NCBI GenBank assembly: GCA_031284585.1
Contig: JAITXT010000019.1
Location: 21,208-85,207, forward strand
DNA from: Acholeplasmatales bacterium
GTDB lineage: Bacteria; Bacillota_I; Bacilli_A; Acholeplasmatales; Acholeplasmataceae
Direction: 5' to 3'
DNA: 64,000 nucleotides
Part shown: positions 8,240-16,600 of the stretch, piece after piece
How positions within the stretch are numbered: position 1 is the first letter of the stretch
How the letters are laid out: each line of letters opens with the position of its first letter
The notes under the pieces: generated by a model
What the model was told of the DNA's origin: nothing
Seen by the model: only the letters and a program-made list of their open reading frames with translations
Database searches by the model: none
Made by a program: the position numbers and the translations under genes

Positions 8240-9476
8240 TACTTGTTTCTTCTTGAGTACTAACTTTCTCTTTTTTTGATTTTCTTACTTTTTTCTCTTT
8301 TGGTTCAGTTTCTAATTGATCTATCTCTAGATCTTCTTTATTCTTCTTTATTCTATTTTGAATACTAAGAATTAAACTATCTTCATCATCATACCAATTT
8401 TTTATGTATTTTGCGATTACCATAATGATTCCACAAAGAGGAATTGAGGCTAGTATTCCCCAAACACCTAAAAGATTTCCAAAGAAAACCATAGAAACTA
8501 AGATTAGTAAAGTATTAATCTTCATCTCTTTGCCAGCAAGTTTAGGAATTATTACATTATTTTGAATAAATTGAATAATAAAGTTAGCTCCTAACATTAT
8601 AAGTGGAGTAACAAACCAATCTAGACCATAGGCAGGGAATAAGGCTCCATAAATCATAGGAACTAGGATACCTACAAGAGGACCAACATAAGGTATTAAA
8701 TCAAGGAGTGCTATTAAGAATGCAAATACTAATGATATACCTAGACTAGATGGTCCTAGGACTCCAAAAAAGACTAGAAAGAATAAGATAAATAGAATAA
8801 GCATAGATAAGAATTTAGATCTAAAATAGGCTCTAATTACTAGATTAGATTCTCTACCTATTTCCCTTACATGAACTTTTATTTTTTCTGGGAAGATTTG
8901 AGTCCAAGAATTAAATACAAAATCTCTGTCAATTAAATAAAATAGTAAGAAAACAACTACTAAAACAAATGAAATAACAAAGGAAGAAATGCTTGAGAAA
9001 AAGATCTTAAAAGCAGCTAAACCTTCGACTAAAATAGGTCTTAATTCAATATTTTCAAATGAGAACATTGAATTAAAATCAATGTTAATAGATAAGAAGA
9101 ATTTATTTATTTCCGATAGTATATAATCAAAATCTGTATTTTTAACAAATATTATTGATTGTTCTATGACAACTTTAAATAAAAAGTATAAACCAGTTAA
9201 ACAAACAAAAGAAATAAATATAATAATAAATCCAACTGCGATACCTCTTTTTATATGAATTTTTTTATTTAAAAAAAGAACAATAGGTTCTAGTAGATAA
9301 GATAGAAATAGTGCAATAAGAGCTGGATTAATAATTAACATGAAAGAAACAAATAAGGTGTTAAGCGCCCTTGGAAATAGAAGTGTTACAAGATAAATGA
9401 TAATCAAAATAAGTGTTATAATTGAAAGGTATAATAGTAATTTCTTTCCTGTTTTTTCATCTAATTTTTTTGCCAT
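8232..9476 (-). CDS. AI-2E / PerM-family transporter
   Basis: A 414-residue integral membrane protein of the AI-2E transporter (YtvI/PerM) family. Signs are the paired N-terminal hydrophobic segments, the long central soluble stretch (about 110-160), the LLFYLIDRDF region, then RAYFRSKFLSMLILF and the conserved LLDLIPYVGPLVGILVP motif followed by NFIIQFIQNNVIIPKLAGKEM in part. The last ~45 residues are a highly charged Lys/Glu tail of unclear use. Members export varied small molecules or act as Na+/H+ antiporters; the name does not prove autoinducer transport. First gene of the run that includes the XRE regulator and MATE exporter. A GGAG ribosome site lies eight bases before the ATG. Confidence 0.85.
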   Translation of the reverse strand: MAKKLDEKTGKKLLLYLSIITLILIIIYLVTLLFPRALNTLFVSFMLIINPALIALFLSYLLEPIVLFLNKKIHIKRGIAVGFIIIFISFVCLTGLYFLFKVVIEQSIIFVKNTDFDYILSEINKFFLSINIDFNSMFSFENIELRPILVEGLAAFKIFFSSISSFVISFVLVVVFLLFYLIDRDFVFNSWTQIFPEKIKVHVREIGRESNLVIRAYFRSKFLSMLILFILFFLVFFGVLGPSSLGISLVFAFLIALLDLIPYVGPLVGILVPMIYGALFPAYGLDWFVTPLIMLGANFIIQFIQNNVIIPKLAGKEMKINTLLILVSMVFFGNLLGVWGILASIPLCGIIMVIAKYIKNWYDDEDSLILSIQNRIKKNKEDLEIDQLETEPKEKKVRKSKKEKVSTQEETSNE

Positions 9477-9504
9477 TATGTCTCCTTTATTTAATACTTA
9501 TTCA

Positions 9505-9510
9505 ATTATA
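9505..9510 (-). promoter_or_regulatory. -10 element of the AI-2E/XRE/MATE operon
   Basis: Minus-strand TATAAT at 9510-9505, preceded by TTG, lies about 29 bases upstream of the ATG at 9476, with AAAGGAG in between. No clear -35 hexamer is seen. Confidence 0.4.
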
Positions 9511-9649
9511 CAAGAAAAGATTAAAAAAAATTTTAATTAAGCATATTGTTAATTATTATAAAATTTCAAAAATAATCATTATTTTTTTTTATAAAATTAC
9601 TAATATTTCTAAATGTAAATATGGCTTAATAATGCATTTTTCAAAAAAT

Positions 9650-9692
9650 AAAAAATAGCACTTTTAAGTTTTAAACTAAAGTGCTATTTTTT
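9650..9692 (-). terminator. bidirectional intrinsic terminator after metQ
   Basis: A near-perfect hairpin with AAATAGCACTTT and AAAGTGCTATTT arms and a loop of about 12 bases, flanked by A and T runs on both sides. It lies 17 bases after the metQ stop codon and ends the metNIQ message on the minus strand. Confidence 0.85.
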
Positions 9693-9708
9693 ATTAATAA
9701 ATTATTAA

Positions 9709-10530
9709 TTATACAGAAGGTATTACAGAACCATTATAAGTTGTTCTGATAAATTCTTTTACAGCTTCACTAGTAAGTACTTCGATAAGTGCTTTGATTT
9801 TAGGTGTATTAAGACTAGCTTCCGTACAAGCAAGTACGTTTGTATAAGGATTGTTAGTTGTACTTTCAAGGTATAGTGCATCATTAATAGGATTTAATCC
9901 TCCAGCTAAAGCATAATTACCATTAATTAGAATTAGATTTGCTTCTCCTGCAGCGTATGCAACTAATAGAGAATCTGGATCAACATTTCTAGAAATTGTT
10001 AAATTCTTAGGATTAGTTAGAATATCACTTTCTGTAGTTGAAAGACTTCCAGGATTTTTAACAGTAATAAGACCTGCTGCATGTAATAAGTTTAATAATC
10101 TTGCTACATCGGCATCGCTGTTACTCATTAGAATAGTATCACCTGTTTGAATATCAGATAGGCTATTTCTATGTTTAGCACCTTGAGGTGAATATAGACC
10201 AATTGGTTCAATATGAATTCCTGCAGCGTTAACTAATTTAATAGTCGTAGAAGGATTATCATTGAAAGCATTTAAATATGGAATATGTTGGAAAAAGTTT
10301 GCATCTGCACTTCCATTAGCTACTGCTGGATTAGGAGTAGTATAACTATCTACTATATCTACTTCTAAAGTGTATCCTTTTTCTTTTAATAAAGGTTTAG
10401 CAAACTCTAAAATTTCTCCATGTGGTATTGCGGTTGCTACAACTCTTATGGTAGTATCCTCGTCTTTACTGCATGAACTTGCTACTAAAATTAATACTGC
10501 TACTAAAATAAAATTTATTACTTTTTTCAT
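9709..10530 (-). CDS. metQ: methionine ABC transporter substrate-binding lipoprotein
   Basis: A NLPA-family (MetQ) lipoprotein that captures methionine outside the membrane. The signal peptide is MKKVINFILVAVLIL with lipobox VASSC, the acylated Cys at residue 20. The mature part begins IRVVATAIPHGEILEF, then DANFFQHIPYLNAFN and later LPTDPxx-like sequence around NPKNLTISRNVDPDSLLVAYAAG, all typical of the family. I chose the ATG at 10530 because the earlier ATG at 10542 lies within the GGAGG ribosome site. Third gene of metN-metI-metQ, controlled by the upstream SAM riboswitch and followed by a strong terminator. Confidence 0.95.
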   Translation of the reverse strand: MKKVINFILVAVLILVASSCSKDEDTTIRVVATAIPHGEILEFAKPLLKEKGYTLEVDIVDSYTTPNPAVANGSADANFFQHIPYLNAFNDNPSTTIKLVNAAGIHIEPIGLYSPQGAKHRNSLSDIQTGDTILMSNSDADVARLLNLLHAAGLITVKNPGSLSTTESDILTNPKNLTISRNVDPDSLLVAYAAGEANLILINGNYALAGGLNPINDALYLESTTNNPYTNVLACTEASLNTPKIKALIEVLTSEAVKEFIRTTYNGSVIPSV

Positions 10531-10583
10531 GTTTTCCTCCAATGTGTAAATTTTATGATTTATATTATCTAGATTTTATCTAG

Positions 10584-11246
10584 TTATTTTCTATCTATTT
10601 TCTTTGCTATAAAATCTCCAGCAAATTGAATTATAAAGACTAAAATTAAAATTAAAATTACCGCAACTGTAGTCGAATTATAATCTAATACTGAAGCTCT
10701 TTGTTTAGCATAAAATCCTAATCCTCCTGCTCCTACTGCACCCGCAGCAGCAACAAATCCTACTAATGTTATAACTGTTATAGTAAGCCCTCTAATTAAA
10801 CCAGGTAATATTTCAATAAATAATACCTTGATTATTTTAGGAATAGAAGCGCCTAGCGCTTGTAATGCTTCTATTGCTCCTTTATTTGTTTCTTTTAATG
10901 CATTGTAGACTATTCTAGCAAAGAAAGGAGAGGCACTTATTACAAGAGGAGGAATTGCTCCTCTAACTCCTAGTATCGTTTTTACAATTGATAAAGTAAA
11001 TGGAATCACGGCGTAAATAAGAATAACAAAAGGAATACTTCTCGCTACATCAGTTATGATATAAATTGTAAGATGAATTACTTTCACTAACTTTGATTTT
11101 TTTAATAAACCAGTGTCTCCTGTGATGAATAAAATAAATCCAAGTAATAAACCAATTACAATTACAAAGATAAGTGGAATAAATACTAGTTCTAAAGTTT
11201 CAAGAAATGAGGAACTTAGTTTTTTTATATCAATTAATATATTCAT
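10584..11246 (-). CDS. metI: methionine ABC transporter permease
   Basis: A 220-residue inner-membrane permease with about five hydrophobic segments. The EAA loop that docks with the ATPase is visible as EALQALGASIPKIIKVLF followed by ILPGL, and the start region (LETLELVFIPLIFVIVIGLLLG in part) and RSIPFVILIYAVIPFT match MetI proteins. Length is normal for the family. The start overlaps the end of metN by 17 bases, with AAGGG upstream; metQ follows after 54 bases. Confidence 0.95.
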   Translation of the reverse strand: MNILIDIKKLSSSFLETLELVFIPLIFVIVIGLLLGFILFITGDTGLLKKSKLVKVIHLTIYIITDVARSIPFVILIYAVIPFTLSIVKTILGVRGAIPPLVISASPFFARIVYNALKETNKGAIEALQALGASIPKIIKVLFIEILPGLIRGLTITVITLVGFVAAAGAVGAGGLGFYAKQRASVLDYNSTTVAVILILILVFIIQFAGDFIAKKIDRK

Positions 11247-12222
11247 TTTTTCTAACCCTTATCCCTTTTTCTTCTAAATATTTAACTACACTTTCCTGAT
11301 TTTTACCATTTAAAACTAAATCTAAATATCCAATCTCATGATTAGATATATAAATAGTTCTTGCGAATAATATATTTATTTGAATATCTTCGAATTTTTT
11401 AGAAATATCTGATATTATTGGTTCATTGGTTGTGGAATCAATAAAGGTAAGTCTATAACTATTTTTAACACTTATATTACTATCTATCACGCTATCTACT
11501 AATTTTATTGCTTGCTTGCTTTTTGGATTAGTGAAAAGTTCTAGTGTACTTATATCTTCAACTATTTCTTTATTTTCTATTAATATAAAACGGTTACATA
11601 ACTCTTTTACTACATCTATTTGATGGGAGATAAAAATGATTGATGAGTTATATTCACTTTGAAGTTTTTTTAAGAGTGTAATTATTTCTTTAGCACTTTG
11701 AAAGTCAAGACTACTAGTTATTTCATCTAATAGAAGATATTTTGGTTTGTTAACTATCGCTCTTGCGATTCCAACTCTTTGCTTCTCGCCCCCTGATAAA
11801 GTAGATGGATAAGCTTTTATTTTTGCTGATAATCCTACATCTTCTAGTACTTTTAAGATAGTAGGTTTAACTTTATCTTTGGGATACTTAGTTATTTCTA
11901 AGGCTAATTTGATGTTATCATAGACTGTTAACTGGTTTATTAAATTAAAGTTTTGGAATACCATACCTATATCATGTCTAAGTAGATTAATCTCTTTTTG
12001 TTTTAAGGTATCTATATCTTTGCCATCTATGATAACTTTACCACTAGTTTTTGTGATAAGACCATTTATAATTCTTATTAAAGTCGACTTTCCTGCTCCA
12101 CTTTGACCAACAATACCTATGCTTTCACGCTCATTTATTTCTAAGTTTATATTTTTTAAAGCAACAAAAACACTTTTATTAGTTTCTAAATATTCTTTGC
12201 AAACATCAATAATTTGTATCAT
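11230..12222 (-). CDS. metN: methionine ABC transporter ATP-binding protein with NIL domain
   Basis: A 330-residue ABC ATPase with Walker A GQSGAGKST, signature LSGGEKQRVGIARA, Walker B LLLDEITSSLD and switch His in FISHQ. The last ~80 residues (INILFARTIYISNHEIGYLDL, then YLEEKGIRV) form the NIL regulatory domain that in known MetN proteins binds methionine and shuts the transporter down, so this importer is likely controlled both by SAM at the RNA level and by methionine at the protein level. First gene of the operon; an AAAGGAG site sits just before the ATG and directly after the riboswitch terminator. Confidence 0.95.
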   Translation of the reverse strand: MIQIIDVCKEYLETNKSVFVALKNINLEINERESIGIVGQSGAGKSTLIRIINGLITKTSGKVIIDGKDIDTLKQKEINLLRHDIGMVFQNFNLINQLTVYDNIKLALEITKYPKDKVKPTILKVLEDVGLSAKIKAYPSTLSGGEKQRVGIARAIVNKPKYLLLDEITSSLDFQSAKEIITLLKKLQSEYNSSIIFISHQIDVVKELCNRFILIENKEIVEDISTLELFTNPKSKQAIKLVDSVIDSNISVKNSYRLTFIDSTTNEPIISDISKKFEDIQINILFARTIYISNHEIGYLDLVLNGKNQESVVKYLEEKGIRVRKNEYIN

Positions 12223-12237
12223 AAAATCTCCTTTTTT

Positions 12238-12390
12238 TAATAAAAAAATAAGACCTTATGACAAGATCTTTGATTAACTTTACCGAAAATTTATCTCGTA
12301 TCTCATCGATTATAGCTTTACCACCATGGCTACTGGTTGGTAGGCATTCATAGAGCTATATCTCTCCTGCCTTCTTGATGTCTTATTTAA
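12238..12390 (-). promoter_or_regulatory. SAM-I riboswitch (S box) with intrinsic terminator controlling metNIQ
   Basis: Read on the minus strand from about 12390, the RNA has the SAM-I hallmarks in order: ATCAAGAAGGCAGGAGAG (P1/P2 5' side and kink-turn GGAG), a small AGAG/CTCT helix, the conserved ATGAATGCCTACCAACC segment (ATGAA of the kink-turn, 3' side of P2, then CAACC entering P3), GGTGGTAAAGCTA of the core, and the closing GATGAGA at 12307-12301. Downstream, AAGATCTT and AAGGTCTT (12270-12250) form a hairpin followed by a run of T to 12242, a terminator 20 bases before metN. High SAM should therefore stop transcription and low SAM allow methionine import. A -10 TATAAT at 12404-12399 would start the RNA close to 12390. 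Confidence 0.9.
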
Positions 12391-12566
12391 TTTCTTATAT
12401 TATATTTATTTTTTAAAAGAAAAGTTGATATTTGCATTTTTTTAATAAAAATTTAATAAATATCTTGTTTTTTGGATAAAAATATAGATATTTTAGAAAA
12501 AATAGGAAAAAAGTAATATAAATTCAAAAGAGAGTATAATAATTATTAGATTAAGGGAGAATAAAA
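12391..12566. other. divergent promoter region between metNIQ and ald
   Basis: Holds the metNIQ -10 (minus strand, 12399-12404) and, on the plus strand, TATAAT at 12535-12540 plus a ribosome site AAGGGAG just before the ald start. An inverted pair AATATCT (about 12460) and AGATATT (about 12488) lies between them and could be an operator, but in DNA this rich in A and T it may be chance. Confidence 0.4.
12399..12404 (-). promoter_or_regulatory. -10 element of the metNIQ operon
   Basis: TATAAT on the minus strand, about eight bases upstream of the first paired base of the SAM riboswitch. A convincing -35 hexamer is not seen. Confidence 0.5.
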
Positions 12567-13667
12567 ATGATAATAGGAACAGTTAAAGAGATTAAAAACA
12601 GAGAATATAGAGTTGGCCTAACACCTGGAGCTGTATATGAGTATGTTAAAAATGGACATGAAGTATTAGTTGAAACAAATGCTGGAGTAGGTTCAGGTTT
12701 TACGGACGAAGATTACATCAACGCAGGAGCAAGAATTATATCTACTAGAGACTTAGTTTGGGAAGCTTCTAATATGATTGTAAAAGTTAAAGAACCTCTA
12801 GCTGAAGAATATAAATATTTAAGAAAAGATTTGATTTTATATACTTATTTGCATCTTGCTGCTAATAAAGAATTAACTCTAGCATTAACTAAATCAGGTT
12901 GTACAGGAGTGGCATATGAGACTATCGAAACTGCTGATCATCTTCTTCCTTGTTTAAAACCGATGAGTGAAGTTGCAGGAAGATTATCTGCAATTTATGG
13001 ATCTCTACTTTTAACAAAAGAGCGCGGTGGGAACGGATTACTAATTTCTGGAGTGCCTGGAACTGATAGAGCTAAAGTAACAATTATAGGGGCAGGAGTA
13101 GTTGGCGAAAATGCATTAAAATTATTTGTTGGGCTAGAAGCTGATGTAACTATTCTTGATATCGATTTAAATAGACTTGCAAGTATCGATAAAGTTTATC
13201 AAAATAAAGTAAAAACTCTTTATTCGACTGATGAAAATATAAAAAATTCTTTAAGGAATGCTGATCTAGTTGTAGGGGCTGTCTTAATTCCTGGAGCAAC
13301 CGCTCCAAAGTTAATTAAAAGAAGTTATTATTCATTTATGAAAAAAGGAAGTGTAATCGTAGATGTAGCAATTGATCAAGGCGGATCAACTGAAGTATCA
13401 TATGCTACTACTCATGATAATCCTACTTTTGTAGTGGATGGAATAATTCATTATTGCGTTGCTAACATGCCTGGAATAGTTCCTAATACTAGTAGTGTTG
13501 CTTTAAATAACTCTACTTTAAAGTATGGCTTATTACTTGCAAATAATAGTCTAGAAGTTGCATTTTCTAAATCAAGTGCCCTTAAAAAAGGATTAAATAC
13601 TTATAATCATAAAGTATACCATGAAGGGGTTTCTAGTGCTTTTCAATTAGAACTTTCTGAATTCTAA
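12567..13667 (+). CDS. ald: alanine dehydrogenase
   Basis: A 366-residue NAD-dependent alanine dehydrogenase, which converts pyruvate and ammonia to L-alanine reversibly. The family opening is clear (MIIGTVKEIKNREYRVGLTP, then VETNAGVGSGFTDEDY), as are the substrate residues in MIVKVKEPL and the Lys/His pair around YTYLHLAA, the Rossmann loop VTIIGAGVVGENALK, and the C-terminal VDVAIDQGGSTEVS. Length is normal (about 370). It is a single gene with its own promoter, and it converges on the SNF2 helicase gene with 20 bases between stops and no visible terminator. Confidence 0.95.
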   Translation: MIIGTVKEIKNREYRVGLTPGAVYEYVKNGHEVLVETNAGVGSGFTDEDYINAGARIISTRDLVWEASNMIVKVKEPLAEEYKYLRKDLILYTYLHLAANKELTLALTKSGCTGVAYETIETADHLLPCLKPMSEVAGRLSAIYGSLLLTKERGGNGLLISGVPGTDRAKVTIIGAGVVGENALKLFVGLEADVTILDIDLNRLASIDKVYQNKVKTLYSTDENIKNSLRNADLVVGAVLIPGATAPKLIKRSYYSFMKKGSVIVDVAIDQGGSTEVSYATTHDNPTFVVDGIIHYCVANMPGIVPNTSSVALNNSTLKYGLLLANNSLEVAFSKSSALKKGLNTYNHKVYHEGVSSAFQLELSEF

Positions 13668-13687
13668 TCGTTAATAATATTTTAAAT

Positions 13688-16600
13688 TTAAGATAAAAGA
13701 TATTTATAATCTTCAAGAGATAATTTTGAAACACCTTCATCATTCTCAAAAATGACTTTTTCGACAAGTTGTCTTTTTGATTCTTGAAGAAGTAATACTT
13801 TTTCTTCAATGGAATCAGAAATAATAATTTTATAAATATGGACATTTTTAGTTTGTCCTATTCTATGAGTTCTGTCATTTGCTTGATTATATGCCGCAAT
13901 ATTCCACCATGGATCTAAATGAATTACAATATCTGCACCAGTTAAATTTAATCCTACTCCTCCTGCTTTAAGAGATACTAAAAATACTTTTTCAGGGGAA
14001 GTCTCACTATTAAACAAAGATACGATTTCAAATCTTTTCTCTACTGCTGTATCTCCTGTTAAAATAAAGTATTTGATTTTATTTAGATTTAGAAAATCTT
14101 CAATTAAATTTAGTCCTTTTACAAAAGAGGAAAATAAGATAACTTTATGAGAACCACTGATTGCTTCTTTGATTAGGTTCCCTGCTAATTCAACCTTAGT
14201 TGATATTTCAGTGAAATTTTCGTAAATAAGAGATGGAGATATACAAATCTCTCTCAGAATTGTTATATATTTTAAAACTCCAAATCTATTTTTATTGGTT
14301 TCAAATTCTTCTTTCGCAAGAAGTAAATTTGCTTTATATAAATCTCTTGATTTTTTTTCAAAAGTTCCGTATATTATTTCCTCTGTTTTCTCAGGTAAAA
14401 ACTTGGCTACTTCACTTTTAGTTCTTCTTAAAATGAAAGGTTTAGTTTTGGCGATTAATCTTTTTAATTCATAAGTATCATTTTCTAGAATCATTTTTTT
14501 CTCTGATACTCTAAAATCACTTATATTACCTAAATATCCTGGCATCAAAAAGTCAAAGATTGACCATAAATCGGTAAGTGCATTTTCAATAGGGGTTCCA
14601 GTTAAGACAAACTTATGATTTGCCTTAATCTCTTTAACTGTTTTAGCTCTTAAAGATTCCATGTTTTTTATGTTTTGTGCTTCATCTAGGATTGCATAAC
14701 TAAAATTAATATTTTGAATCGTAGATGAATCTTTTTTCAAGGTATCAAATGAGATGATATAAGCGCATTTAGTACCATTATCCATTCTTTTTAGAATAGA
14801 TTCTCTTTCTAGTTTTGTTCCAGTAACTATTTCATATTTAACACTAGAATTAAATTTCTTAAATTCATTGGACCAATTATAGACAAGTGATTTAGGACAA
14901 ACTATGAGAATTGGAAGAGAGTCTTTCACATCTTCTAAAAGAGCAATCATTTGGATTGTTTTACCTAATCCCATGTCATCTGCTAGAATGCCTCCTAATT
15001 TATATTTTTCAAGTACTTTTAACCATTTATATCCATCTAGTTGATATTCTTTTATAATACCTTTAAACACGCTACTAATTTCACAAGGGAAATTCTTATA
15101 ATTTTTTATTTCATCAATAATATTTTTTATTTCCTCGTCTCTATCAATTATAATTTTTTTATTATCTTCTTGAAGAGAAAAAATATTATAGATTGATACT
15201 TTTTGATCATCTAGTAAAAAATTCTCATTTAAAGATAAATCGTTCACTAAATTATCTAAATTTCTGAAAAGTGTTTCATCTATCGCGATAATATCATCTT
15301 TTACAAGCACATATTTCTTTTTCTTTCTATAGGCCGATAAAATTATCTTTAAAGAGTCATTATCTAAGTCCTCTCCATAAATATGAGCATTTACCCATCC
15401 CTCAACTAAAGTTAATTTTGCATTTACTTGGTTAATATATCTTATTTTTTTACTCGATATCGAATTAGATACATAAATGGATGCCATTTTTTTAAGATTA
15501 GATAAATCACATTTCGTAAAATTAGCAACAAGAGTTTCATCTTTTAACCTTGAATCTTCAAATCCAAGTTTTGATAACTCTTCAATAATTCTTTTCATCT
15601 TGTAAAAATAAATTGGAATTTCTTCATTCTTATCAATTAAATCTCTCACAAAAGTATCAATTTTAGAGGCATCATTTGGAAATGAGTTTTCTAAAAGAAG
15701 ATTATCAAAATAATATTCATTTTTAAAAGTAATTTGATAATTTTTTTCATCTAAATCAAAAAATACTTTAGCATGAAATTTTTTTATTTCATAAGTATCA
15801 AGAAGCTTTTCGCTAATCTTAAAATTATCTTCAAAAGCCTCCATATGTTTGATAAGTAATTCTTTGATGTAAGGTTTAAAATTAAAGTTAGGATTTAAAA
15901 CAATAAATTTAACTATATAGGCTAAATATTTATTTTCTAAATTTAATCTATAAAATTGATAATTTTCTTCATCAAGGTAAAAGATATAGTTTGTCGTAAA
16001 AATTATATTTTTTAAAATAACTTCGGGGTCTAAGATAAAATCACCATCATCACTAACAATAATTTTTAGATTTTTTTCTTCTTTTAGTAGATAATTAGGA
16101 TTATTTTTATTTTTATTTGTTTTATGGAAGGAAATATATAAATCTATGTTATGCTCTAAGAAATAGTCAAATATTTTTAGATAAAATTTATCTTGATTTT
16201 GGATAGAATCCTCCCCTAAAATGCATAATTCATTATAGATAAAAGAATTAACAGGGTCACTAAAAAGTTCACGTTCTAAAAAAGTATCTCCCGCCCAACT
16301 TCTTTGATGTTTTAGAGTAAAATAATCTAAATTATCAAATGAATATTTACTATTTCCGCAGGTTATTTTGAGAGAGCAATTAAGTGTTTTATTATTATCA
16401 ATTGAAAATAAGAGATCAATTGATCCTTTTAAGGGTTTCCTAATATCTCTCATAATTTCTAAATATTCTTCAAACTCTTCTATCTTTTCTCTTTCGATTT
16501 TTTTTATATTGTTATCAATATTTTGTCTAATTTCATTAATTTTAAGATCATGCATTTTTTGTACTAGAAGACTAGGCTCTATACTTAAAAGATGTTTTAC

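Noticed and set aside
9422..9658. Plus-strand frame of 78 codons
   Set aside because: It begins inside the antisense of the AI-2E gene, is only Ile/Lys/Phe-rich A/T sequence and lacks a ribosome site.
12450..12500. Inverted AATATCT/AGATATT pair upstream of ald as an operator
   Set aside because: Short, spaced widely and in extremely A/T-rich DNA, where such pairs are expected by chance.
13633..13845. Minus-strand frame of 70 codons
   Set aside because: It overlaps the end of the SNF2 gene in another frame and the end of ald; composition is that of random A/T-rich DNA.
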